From: an uncultured Bacteroidales bacterium
GTDB lineage: Bacteria; Bacteroidota; Bacteroidia; Bacteroidales; Muribaculaceae
DNA length: 64,000 bases
Direction of reading: 5' to 3'
Assembly: GCA_947573135.1 (NCBI GenBank)
Contig: CANPDU010000014.1
Span: forward strand, 1-64,000
The translations under genes and the position numbers were made by a program. A model generated the notes under the pieces. It was not told where the DNA came from. It saw only the letters and a program-made list of their open reading frames with translations, and ran no database searches. Positions within the stretch are counted from its first letter, which is position 1; every line of letters begins with the position of its first letter. Below are positions 54,251-63,900 of this stretch, piece after piece.

Positions 54251-56070
54251 TTGATTTCTGACTCCCTCAGCAGTCGCATCGGATTCAGACGATGAATTAG
54301 CAGAAGATCTCCGATGATGAAGCTCTCGCGCTGATGTTCGATTGCGGAGCTGTCGCATGGCTCTTTCTGTTTGGCATAGCCGAGCGGACTGACCGACATA
54401 TTCGGCCGTTCAGGATCGAAAGCAGACCGGCCCATTCCTTTCCATTCAGCACTGTTGTATAGACCTGCGATGTCAAGCAGTGTGCTATAAATATCCAATT
54501 GCCCTATTATCAATGGATTATCCCCCCCTATTTGCGTTTCGCCGATTTCAGTCGGCGTGTTGAGGATAATAAGCGGAGTGTATTGGTTTGGTGAGACATA
54601 GCTGTAATATTCGCTGAGACACTTTCGGTAGACAGCCAGCCCCTCGTGGTCTCCTGTGATAATTATACTGGTATTGTCGTAGTCCGGTCTTGATTTTATA
54701 TAGCTGATCACGCTGCGCAACGAGTTATCTGTAAAGTGTGCTGCGGTCAGATAGTCTTTAAGTACATCAGGATAGCAGTCAGTCAGTGAGATTGTCTTCA
54801 GATCTTCATCAAGTTTAAACGGATTGTGTCCGCTGTGTGTGACAATCAGAATGAATGCATATTGGTTTTCAGGCCATATTTCACCGCTTTTCATTTTTTC
54901 TGTCGCCTGTTCCAGAAGACTTTTGTCAGTCAGATATCCGTCTGTCATGTTGACGGCGTTAGGCAGATTATGGTCGAATGATTGGTTCATGTAGATCGAA
55001 TCTATACCGAATGATTGGGCGATGGCTTTTTGATTCCACGTCGACGGCTCATCGGGGGAGATTAGATACGTTGCCGCTCCGTGACGGCGCATTTCTTTTG
55101 GCAGGGTGTTGTATTCGTTGCCCGAATACTTCATTGCAAATACTCCTGTTGCCGTAGGTGTCTGTCCGGCGAGCATCAGCAGCTGTGCGTCGATCGAACG
55201 TCCTCCCCGCGTCTGAGTCAGAACATCAGGTATATAAAATGTTGTGGAATCTTTTATAAGCGAGTTGATAAAAGGTGTGATTTCCCGGCCTTCAAGGCTT
55301 AGTCCGATAGGCCATGATTCAAGTGACTCACAAAGTATGACAACGATATTGCGCCGCCTCGGTTCTAAAGGCGAATGATATCCGGATGTCAGTTTATTAT
55401 GCTCTGACAGCCAGTCGGTCATTTTGTTACTGTCGTTTTCTGTCAGGCAGTTACACCTTGTCATGTAGTCATAGGCCATTGATCCGAAAACCGAATAAGC
55501 CGGGGTTATCGCCGACACTGAGTTGACGCTGGTGGCCATGATATTCAGCTTCTTATACACTCCTCCGGCCGGATACATGGTCGCGAAAACCAGTCCGAGT
55601 GACATCAGGCTTAATGCCGGCTGCAACAGGCCGCCCGGCCTTGTTTGTTTCTTTTTTCGGGTGAGCAGATAGGCCGTCGCTGCGATCAGTGGCAGTATAA
55701 GATCATAAAACCTGAATGCATCTGTCACGCTACACACAAATCCGCATAGATTATCTGCGATGCAATAGGAGTCAAGAGGAATTGCGACAAAGTATGTGCG
55801 GCAGTACATCAGATTGGCGATAAAAAGTATATCGAGGGCTATAAGCACACCAAATTGCCATCCCTGACGCTTAAGATATGCGGCCGGAAGCGTGAAGATA
55901 CTTGCGCCGGCCAGGATTGTGAAATAGGTCGACGTGTAGTTATGGAAGGCATGGAAACTGGTCACGCAGCAGAATAGTATGTCGAAGACCAGAAAGGTAA
56001 GAGCGGTCGCAGTCCACCATATAATGTAAGTGGTCGTCGGCCTGAACAGTCTTATGGTTTTACTGTGCAT
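54244..56070 (-). CDS. LTA-synthase-like sulfatase / phosphoglycerol transferase
   Basis: 608 residues. Five N-terminal membrane segments (about 10-170) are followed by an alkaline-phosphatase-superfamily domain: the metal-binding VVILCESLESWP, the nucleophile threonine region LTQTRGGRSIDAQ, and SIIITGDHEGLAVYRK. This is the LtaS / OpgB / phosphoethanolamine transferase plan; in Gram-negatives such enzymes add phosphoglycerol or phosphoethanolamine to glycans or lipids. It starts 18 nt after the beta-barrel gene and ends the operon. Confidence 0.9.
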   Translation of the reverse strand: MHSKTIRLFRPTTTYIIWWTATALTFLVFDILFCCVTSFHAFHNYTSTYFTILAGASIFTLPAAYLKRQGWQFGVLIALDILFIANLMYCRTYFVAIPLDSYCIADNLCGFVCSVTDAFRFYDLILPLIAATAYLLTRKKKQTRPGGLLQPALSLMSLGLVFATMYPAGGVYKKLNIMATSVNSVSAITPAYSVFGSMAYDYMTRCNCLTENDSNKMTDWLSEHNKLTSGYHSPLEPRRRNIVVILCESLESWPIGLSLEGREITPFINSLIKDSTTFYIPDVLTQTRGGRSIDAQLLMLAGQTPTATGVFAMKYSGNEYNTLPKEMRRHGAATYLISPDEPSTWNQKAIAQSFGIDSIYMNQSFDHNLPNAVNMTDGYLTDKSLLEQATEKMKSGEIWPENQYAFILIVTHSGHNPFKLDEDLKTISLTDCYPDVLKDYLTAAHFTDNSLRSVISYIKSRPDYDNTSIIITGDHEGLAVYRKCLSEYYSYVSPNQYTPLIILNTPTEIGETQIGGDNPLIIGQLDIYSTLLDIAGLYNSAEWKGMGRSAFDPERPNMSVSPLGYAKQKEPCDSSAIEHQRESFIIGDLLLIHRLNPMRLLRESEINQ

Positions 56071-56088
56071 ATTCCCGGTTGTGTTTTA

Positions 56089-57840
56089 TCAGAACTTGTA
56101 GGCTGCCCCTACAAGACCTCTGACACCCTGATTCTGGATGGTCGTCACGAGATCGCAACGCTTGTTGAGAAGATTTTCTCCGCGGGCGAATACGGTCAGC
56201 GCATCGTTGATCGCATAACTTGCCTCGAAGCGCAGATCGCTGACCGCCCCCAGATCGTAGGCATAGCTGAACGCACCGTCGTAATAGTAATTGTGGCGGT
56301 CGGTGCGGAGCTCATATCCCGCGCCTAATCTGAGCGCCTTGACCGGACGCACCTCAACCGACGCTTTGATCACATATTTTGCACGGTCACGCCACAGATA
56401 GTAGGCTTTGTCCGAACCGTTGGACGCGGTTTCGGCCGACACATCGGCTTTGACCACCGAGCGCCATTCATAACTCAGACCGATGCCGCCGTGCCATCCT
56501 TTGAGATCGTAAGCACCGTAGTTTACGGCTCTGAAGTGAGCGTTGCCTGTGCTCGACGACAGATCAGTGAACTGAGGCATCAGCCAGTCGTTGGCTACGG
56601 CATAGCCGCCGAACAGACGCGCCGAGAAGCCTGAGAACGGCCCGATATTCATGCCGAGATCGGCCGTCACGGGTATATGGGAGCGCTGATATTGCCACAG
56701 ACCGCCGACAAACGGACAGTAGTCATAGAGCGAGCGGAGGCTGTTGAGATGCTCGCCGCCGTTGATTCGGGCATAGATCGCAAACTGCGACGCTGCGTTC
56801 CAGTCGAGCATCACAGCCGGAGCTACGTGGAACTTTTTGCCTTCTCCGCCGGCCGATATATCGATTTTTGCACCTATGCGGCCGTGGACGCGGCCGCTGT
56901 TGAAAGCATAGTACGGTGTCAGCGAGATCACACCGAGAGTGCCGTCCGAGATGGGTGCGAAACGGGGCATATAGCCGCCGGCGCCGTCAGCGACAGAGAT
57001 CTCTTCTACGCCGTTGTTGCGTGAGATGAAGTCGGCGGCGATTTCGATCCCCGCGCGCGGTGCGGCCGATGATCCGAAATAGGCTATGCCGCCGTTGATG
57101 TTGAAGCGGTTTTCGCCGGCCGCTCTGGCACTTTTTGTCTCAGAGCTTTCGCCGAAGAGATGGTCTTTGCCATAGCCGAAATGTGAGAATGATGCCTTGG
57201 CGTGATAGCCGACAAGGCCGCTGCGCGACCACCATGACACATCGGCGTCAAAGATATTGGCGTTTTGTTTTTCGTTGATGAAGCCCTCGGGCAGACCGAT
57301 GGCCGAGTAGGTGTAGGCGAGATGGGCGCCTAACGATGATTTCCGCCCCACGCGTTGATCGAGAGCCGCTGCCACGGTAAAGGTGTTGTTGCTGTAGTGG
57401 CCGTTGGCTTCGCCGTCAATGTGCGGTTTATAGCTGTAACCGTCATACTGCAGCCATGCGCCGAAGCGTGTGCGTCGGTTGTCGACAAATTTGTAACCGG
57501 CTGAGGCTCCGAGATTGAATGCCGGAAAATAGCCGAGCGACGCATAGCCGCGGTAGGGCGACAGAGCGAGTGTGTCGGCGTAGGATGCAGGATCAAGGGT
57601 CGGGATCGAACGCGTTATGGCGGCCGGATCCGTATAGTCAGCCAGGGTCAGTTGTTTCATAGTCACCGGTGATGAAAGCAGCCGAGGAGTGAGCGATCCT
57701 ATTCTTGAGGCTTCGCGTTCGACCGGAACTATTGTACGGTCGACTGTGATTTCGGTCTTGAGATCTTCGGCCGGGGCTGAAAGGGCTGTGGTCAGTGCGA
57801 TGGCCGCTATGATGCTTTTGCTTGACATAATCGTTTTCAT
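56089..57840 (-). CDS. TonB-receptor-like outer membrane barrel without plug
   Basis: 583 residues with a signal peptide (SIIAAIALTTALSAPA). After a short periplasmic stretch (KTEITVDRTIVPVEREA) the rest is barrel-like, with many aromatic strands (GYKFVDNRRTRFGAWLQYDGYSY; GGIGLSYEWRSVVKADVSAETA) and a TonB-receptor-type end (NDALTVFARGENLLNKRCD ... VGAAYKF). No clear plug domain is seen. Its ATG overlaps the TPR gene stop (ATGA), so the two are coupled. Confidence 0.85.
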   Translation of the reverse strand: MKTIMSSKSIIAAIALTTALSAPAEDLKTEITVDRTIVPVEREASRIGSLTPRLLSSPVTMKQLTLADYTDPAAITRSIPTLDPASYADTLALSPYRGYASLGYFPAFNLGASAGYKFVDNRRTRFGAWLQYDGYSYKPHIDGEANGHYSNNTFTVAAALDQRVGRKSSLGAHLAYTYSAIGLPEGFINEKQNANIFDADVSWWSRSGLVGYHAKASFSHFGYGKDHLFGESSETKSARAAGENRFNINGGIAYFGSSAAPRAGIEIAADFISRNNGVEEISVADGAGGYMPRFAPISDGTLGVISLTPYYAFNSGRVHGRIGAKIDISAGGEGKKFHVAPAVMLDWNAASQFAIYARINGGEHLNSLRSLYDYCPFVGGLWQYQRSHIPVTADLGMNIGPFSGFSARLFGGYAVANDWLMPQFTDLSSSTGNAHFRAVNYGAYDLKGWHGGIGLSYEWRSVVKADVSAETASNGSDKAYYLWRDRAKYVIKASVEVRPVKALRLGAGYELRTDRHNYYYDGAFSYAYDLGAVSDLRFEASYAINDALTVFARGENLLNKRCDLVTTIQNQGVRGLVGAAYKF

Positions 57841-60830
57841 TTTTTGTCTAAGGAGCTGAGGCGTGAGTCAATCATCATGAAAATGTCGGATTCTGAGCCG
57901 GGATAGTTCTCGCGCAGTGCGTTGAGATACTCGTGGGCCTCGAATTTTTTGTCCTGTGAGGCGTAGATATCGCTGAGAAGTATGAAGCCGCGGGCCAGCC
58001 AGTAGGAGTGGGGAGTGCCTGAGGCTGTGAGTGATTCGACAGCTGTTTTGGCCTTGTCGGTCATGCCGCTGTCGAAGTAGTTTTGAGCCATAAAGTAGGC
58101 GCTCTTGGCTCCGTAGAGATCGTCGGTCATGCCGGCGATGCCGTTCCAGAGTTCGCGCGCTTCTTCAGCGTGGCCCGTCTGCGACAGGGCGAGAGCCTTT
58201 GAGAATATGGCCTCGTTCTTGTCTTCAGAGCCTAAGGTCGATGAGGCGAGCAGGGCGTCGGCGGCCGTCGCTACGGCGTCATAGTTGCCGAGATCGCGTG
58301 CCGCGCGCATGATGCCGGCCCTTGCCGCATTGAGTGTCCGCGACGACGACGCGCGCTGTTCGAGAGCTTTCCACGCAGCGAGTGCGGCTTCGGTGTCTCC
58401 GTTGTCGTAGAGCGCCGTAGCCTTGACTATATAGGCCGGCTCCGAAACGCTGTTGTCGGGATAACGGTCGACAAGTTCTGTCGCAAAGCCGAGTGCCTGT
58501 TTGGCGTTGTTGCTTTCCTCGGCCTGCTCGAGAAGGTAGGCCAGCGCGCGGGCGCGGTATGCGCCGTCTGAGTTGCGCTCGGTGTAGTCATTCAGTTTAG
58601 CGGTTTTGCCTGTGGTCAGATATTCTTTCTCGGCGGCTTCAAACGACAGACGCTCGACCTCGGCAACGTCGATCTTGGGAGCATCGGGCACTGAGTTGAC
58701 AAAATTCACATATTCGTCGAGTGTGCCGTCTTCGGCGGCCAGACGTTTAAGCTGCTCGGCGGCTTCGCGGGCCTCGTCGCTCGACGGATAGAGGCGCACG
58801 ATGTCGCGGTATGATTCGAGCGCTTCAGAGCGTTTGCCGTCGTTGAGCAGGGTCAGCGCCAGCTGCAGATAGCCCTGACGTCCCTGCGACGTGTTGGGAT
58901 AGTCGGCCACGAGTCGGCGGTATGTTTCGATGGCCGAGGCGTTGTCGCCGAGCTGTATATAGCTGGCCGTCATCTCGAGCATGGCGTCGGCCAGCAGCGT
59001 CGATGACGGGAATTCCGACGGCAGACGCTTCAGATCGTCGATTTTTCCTTTGTGGTCGCGGGCGAAGCCTTTCATGATCGCGGTCTGGAACAGTGCGTAG
59101 TCGCCCGCGCCCGGATTGGTGGAGTAGGCCTTGTCATACATTTCTTTTGCCTTGCCGAAATCAGAAGCGTAATAGTGTATGTCGCCCAGACGGTTATAGA
59201 CATCGGCGGTCACTGCGGACGAAAGATTGCCCGGATTGGCAGTCACGCGGCTGAACGCTTTTTCGGCCGCGTCATATCTTTTCTGTGCAAACTCTGCGTA
59301 GCCCAGATCATAATAGGCCAGCGGAAGGTTGACGTTGCTTTTCTTTGCGTTTGAGATGAAACTGCTGACCGCCTTGACCGACCGCGGATAATCGCCTGTC
59401 TGGTAAGCCGCCTCTCCGATAAGCAGACTGACCTCGTCGGCCACATCGCGGTCGTGCGATCTGAGCGCGTCGGCGTCGTTGAGATAGACAAGCGCCGTCG
59501 ACGGGTTGCCCGATGCCAGAGCCGAGGATCCGAGGTTATAAAGTATCTTCTGCTTGGCGGCCAGCACTTTCTTCGATGGTTTTGCCATGCGGTTGATGCT
59601 TGTGAGGGCCTGATCATAGTTGCGGTCGGTCAGATAGCCGTCGACTATATATTCCTGAACCTCCGGAGCATAGCGGCTGTCGGGATAACGCGACAGGAAC
59701 GTTTCGAACGTGCTCACCGAGCTGCCGAACGGTATGCTCGCTCCGCTGAATTTGGCCACGGCGTAATTGTAATATGCAGCTTCCTGCACTCCGGGGTCAA
59801 AGTCCATGCGCAGCGCCTTGTCAAAGGCGAGAAGCGCCGCGTCCTTGTCGCCGAGTTTCATGAGCGCCTGTCCGATATAGAGGCTTGCGCTCTGACCCAT
59901 GGCGTCATTGAGGTCACTGACCGGACGCAGTGATTCGACGGCGTCGCGGTATTCTCCCTGTGCATACTGGCTCACACCGAGTATGTAAAGCGTCGAGGCT
60001 TCGGGGCGGTCGACGGCCGCGGCATATTTTTTGAGATAGGGTATTGCGCTCTGACTGTCGCCGGTCTGATATAGAGATTCGCCGGCCAGACGGTTGGCTT
60101 CGGCGACGAATCCCGGTTCGATGCCTGTGCGGCGCAGCAGATTGCGCGCTGTCGACAGTGTCTTTTTATAATCGCCGCTGAGATAGTAGATCTGAGCGAG
60201 GTAGTAGTCAGCCATGTTGCCCGGTGCTGTCGACGTGTCGACGGCTTTCAGCAGTCGCTCGGCCTCGGCGTAGTCTCCTTTGGCATAGGTTATGTAGCCG
60301 CGGTAGAAGCGCGCCGCGTTGCCGTAGGTCTTGTTGCCCGACAGACGGTCGAAGAGAGCGAGAGCCCTGTCGAAGTCGCCCAGATGAAGGTAGCAGTATG
60401 CCTTGCGGTAGTCGAGATCTTCGGCCTGATCTGCGTTGAGACATGCGCGGTCGACAAGTTCATATGTCCGGAGGGCGTCGGCATAGCTGGTCTCGAACAG
60501 ACAGTCGCCTATTCTCATCAGCGCTTCGTAGCGGTGGAGAGAGTAGGGATAAAGTGACAGAAATGCCACGAAATGAGGTCGCGCGCCTTTGCCGTTGAGG
60601 GCAAACTGCGAGCGGGCGATCAGCCAGTCTATCTGTTCGCGCTCATCGTCGCTGAGCGTCGAACGGTCGATATGGGTGAGCTGGTCGAGGCAGCCGTGGT
60701 AGTTGCCGTCGTCATACATTTCTGTGCCGCGGGTCAGATAGCCCTCGGCTGTCGGTGAGTTGATCTGCGCCGACATAGGTGTGAAAGCAGCCGCAGAGGC
60801 GAGGAGTGTCAGAATATAAAGCTTGTTCAT
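57837..60830 (-). CDS. Large periplasmic TPR-repeat protein
   Basis: 997 residues. The start at 60830 opens a signal peptide (MNKLYILTLLASAAAFTPMSAQ) and lies downstream of the promoter; a frame start at 60854 falls inside the promoter and is rejected. More than twenty tetratricopeptide repeats run through the protein (GDFDRALALFDRLSG, GDYAEAERLLKAVD, GDKDAALLAFDKALRMD, GDNASAIETYRRLVADYPNTSQ). They form a protein-binding superhelix, probably in the periplasm, coupled to the outer-membrane barrel encoded next. Confidence 0.92.
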   Translation of the reverse strand: MNKLYILTLLASAAAFTPMSAQINSPTAEGYLTRGTEMYDDGNYHGCLDQLTHIDRSTLSDDEREQIDWLIARSQFALNGKGARPHFVAFLSLYPYSLHRYEALMRIGDCLFETSYADALRTYELVDRACLNADQAEDLDYRKAYCYLHLGDFDRALALFDRLSGNKTYGNAARFYRGYITYAKGDYAEAERLLKAVDTSTAPGNMADYYLAQIYYLSGDYKKTLSTARNLLRRTGIEPGFVAEANRLAGESLYQTGDSQSAIPYLKKYAAAVDRPEASTLYILGVSQYAQGEYRDAVESLRPVSDLNDAMGQSASLYIGQALMKLGDKDAALLAFDKALRMDFDPGVQEAAYYNYAVAKFSGASIPFGSSVSTFETFLSRYPDSRYAPEVQEYIVDGYLTDRNYDQALTSINRMAKPSKKVLAAKQKILYNLGSSALASGNPSTALVYLNDADALRSHDRDVADEVSLLIGEAAYQTGDYPRSVKAVSSFISNAKKSNVNLPLAYYDLGYAEFAQKRYDAAEKAFSRVTANPGNLSSAVTADVYNRLGDIHYYASDFGKAKEMYDKAYSTNPGAGDYALFQTAIMKGFARDHKGKIDDLKRLPSEFPSSTLLADAMLEMTASYIQLGDNASAIETYRRLVADYPNTSQGRQGYLQLALTLLNDGKRSEALESYRDIVRLYPSSDEAREAAEQLKRLAAEDGTLDEYVNFVNSVPDAPKIDVAEVERLSFEAAEKEYLTTGKTAKLNDYTERNSDGAYRARALAYLLEQAEESNNAKQALGFATELVDRYPDNSVSEPAYIVKATALYDNGDTEAALAAWKALEQRASSSRTLNAARAGIMRAARDLGNYDAVATAADALLASSTLGSEDKNEAIFSKALALSQTGHAEEARELWNGIAGMTDDLYGAKSAYFMAQNYFDSGMTDKAKTAVESLTASGTPHSYWLARGFILLSDIYASQDKKFEAHEYLNALRENYPGSESDIFMMIDSRLSSLDKK

Positions 60831-60851
60831 TGCCCTGAGTAATTGTTTCTG

Positions 60852-60859
60852 CAAAGATA
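60852..60859 (-). promoter_or_regulatory. -7 element of the TPR-barrel-sulfatase operon
   Basis: TATCTTTG on the minus strand lies 21 nt before the start codon at 60830. It lies next to a copy of the AAGAGCTTGTTTAA repeat arm, which supplies the upstream promoter region. Confidence 0.65.
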
Positions 60860-60863
60860 ACTA

Positions 60864-60886
60864 TTATTCTTAAACAAGCTCTTATG
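60864..60886 (-). repeat. Solo arm of the AAGAGCTTGTTTAA repeat
   Basis: AAGAGCTTGTTTAAGAATAA on the minus strand matches the terminal arms of the repeat pair upstream of ureA. No partner arm is seen nearby. Confidence 0.6.
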
Positions 60887-60895
60887 ATTTCCGAC

Positions 60896-60930
60896 AAAAA
60901 AGCAGGGCGGCCGATGTCGGTCGCCCTGCT
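60896..60930 (-). terminator. Terminator of the phosphodiester glycosidase gene
   Basis: Arms AGCAGGGCGG/CCGCCCTGCT-like (10 bp with one G-T or mismatch; CCGA and TCGG extend the stem) are followed on the minus strand by a run of T, 26 nt past the stop codon. Confidence 0.85.
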
Positions 60931-60955
60931 TGGGAATATCCGGTTTAAACGGTGA

Positions 60956-63900
60956 TCAGCGGATGTATTCTTTGGTCACCTTGTTGCCGCGACGGACGAT
61001 ATAGATACCGTTGTCGGGGTTCTTCACCTGTACGCCCTGGAGGTTGTAGTAAACTGCCGGAGCGTCAGTGTCTTCAACTGCTTCGTCGACTGTGATGTCT
61101 TCGATGCCGCTGGTTCCGCTGTTGAATTCGTCAGCATAAATCCACCCTTTCTGGCGTTTGCCGAGAAGTGTGGCTGCAGCTTCATCAGTGCCGAGATCCG
61201 TGAATTTGATTTCCTTAATAGAGTATGTTGCACAGCCGCGGTGCATGCTTAGCTGAATGCTTGTGGTGTTGACAGAAGGATTGTCGATATATGTATCGAA
61301 TTCATATACTCTGTAGCGGTCGGGATTAATCAGGTATGCCTGATGGTGGTTGGCACTGGTGGCGTGAACGAAGTCGAAGGGATCAAGTTCGTCGTCAGCG
61401 GGAACATAAACTTCGGGTTTTTCGGGTATTTCCGCGCTGTTGTTGCCTTCATCGATCCATTTTGCGAAATCAATGCCTGTATCGCCGACGCGGTCACCGA
61501 GCAGATGGTCCTGAGCCGGCATCACCCAATTGTTTTCATGAGTTGAATAGATGCTTGCAAGAGCCTGGACTTTGTTGCCGGTTACATCTCCGTAGTGGTG
61601 GCATCCGCGACGCATTATGTTATAGACCAATTTAACGCGGATGTAGTGGCGCTGATCTTTTTGTTCGGTGATCTCGTCGCTGTTGATATAGAGATTCAAT
61701 TGTGGAGAAGCCGATTGGGCGTAAGAGGGCAGTTGAGCTTCAATGATGTTGCCGTCTGCATCTTTTTTGTCAAATCCGTAGGGCGACCATCCTTCGTTGA
61801 TAACAAGCACTTTCCCGGACTTGGCAGTCATTTCACGCACGGCGAATGCCGGTTGAATCTTTTCTTTGAGATGTGCAGTTGAGTTATTGCCTGTACCACG
61901 GTCGACATAAACGGTGAGGTGTCCGTTTTCGCTGAATGCATTGGGATGCTTGGAGTGATACATTCCGGCGGGAGCGGTCCAGAGAGTTCCTTCGACATCG
62001 GCAGCAGTCAGTGTGAATTCCTGACCGTCTTCATATTTGTCGAAATCATAGCCTTCGGGAGTGATGTCGACGGGCTCATAAGCCTCATACTCGTTGCCGA
62101 GTGTGAGCGTGAGCAGTGCGCCTGCCATCATGGCTCCGGTGTTGTTGTAGACGTAGATGTTGACCTGCGAGTTGCCTGAGGGAATGGCAATGATGCTGTT
62201 GTAGCCTAAGTTTTTGGCTGTGAAGTCAGAACCTTTCCATTCGGCGACGCGGTTTGACTGTTCGTCCATCACGATGATGTGCTGGCCGCTGTTGTCGGCG
62301 TCACTCTCAGAGTAGTGAACTACGAAGTAACGCTTGCCGCCGAGGATGAATGTGTCGAAGCCGTTGAGGCGCGAATAGTTGTTCCAGTCGTTGCAATAGT
62401 TGGCTGAGTAAGTTCCGTTTTCAAATGAGAAGAGATCCTGATTATTTTGGCCGAGTCCGCCTGCTTTTGAGTACCAGTAGAAGGTTTCGTTAATATCCTT
62501 GCCTGCCATTTCGGCAACAGTGGCATATTTAGGCTGGCAGATAGAGATCGTGTTGCCTGTGCCGGCAAGATAGAGCGTTTTCGACATTGTTATTGTTGCT
62601 TTGACATTGTCGACTTCATTGCCGTCGCCCTCGAAGTGGATGATCAGAGCTTTTTGAGAAGCTTCAGCCCCTGTTGCTTTGGGCGCTACGTAGACATAAG
62701 CGTCGCTCATGAGGTCGCCGACTACGCGGCCGATGTTGTCGATACGTCCGCTCGATTCTTCGCCTTCGGGAAGCTCGATGTCAAAGTGTTTTGCCTTGCC
62801 GGTCTTGGGGTTGTAGACAGTCCAGATGCGGTAGGTGTCGTTCTTTGTGAAGAGGTGGCCGACGAGGAAGTTACCGAAGTCGTCGCTCGAGATGGCGGTG
62901 CCGTAGTAGTCGGGCACACCGTTGATCTCGCGGCCTTCAAGTGAAGGAAGTTTGTAGAGGGGCACAAGGTTGCCTTCGGGAGTGATCTCGGCGATTGACA
63001 TAGAGCGCATGTCGACCGTGTAGAGGCGGCCGTTGCGTGCTGTTGCAAATCGCGGACAAGCCTTAGCCTTGATAGCATCTTCAGATTCCCAGTTAGGTGC
63101 TGTGCCGTCCCAGTCGCCGGCAACGTTGTCAACGTTGAATTTCCACTGTTCAGCCAAATAGATAGGCTCTTTGTCATAGCCCATGGGTTCGTCTTTCTCG
63201 TAGGTAGCGGCTACCATGATCGGAGCGCTGTCGTCGCCTGAGGTGACATATTCGCCGCCGCCGTTGGCGAGAATGCGAACACCGCACTTGGCGTTGCCCG
63301 ACGTAACGACTGCGACTGTTGTGCCGGCTGCGCTGCCTGCGGTGAAGGTCTGTTCGCCGCTGCGTGCTTCGGTCGAAACGGTGCCGAGCGACGGAGCTAC
63401 GGTCAGAGTGTAGTCGGTTACGTTGCTGTTGACGAGCACACCATATTTGTTATAACCGTAGACGGTCGGAGTGAAGCTTTCGCCTTCAGCGACATTGACG
63501 TCTTTCTGGCGCACTTCGAGTGAAGCGATCTCATTGTCTTCGGGGGTGGTCGAAACGGCGAAGAAACCGTTGGCTACCGGACGGAGATAGGTGTCGCCGT
63601 AAGGAACGTTGACGATGCCGACGCCCTTGTTGTAGAGCTGTGACGAACCGCCGCCGTCAAAGTTCATTGCCGTGTAGCAGCCGAGGTGAAGCATGATGTG
63701 ACCCATGCGCTGGAGCACCATACCTGTCGATGTGCCGTAGCTCAGTTTGGCGGGATCTGTGACTTTTACCTCGCCTGTGGTTTTATCTTTCGCATAAGCG
63801 CTGTATTTGTCGGCGACGAGGATGATCAGTTTGCTGCGGTCTTCGTTGTAGCCGATCACTGTGCGCGCCTGATTGGTTACGAAGTGGTCGATGATATTTT

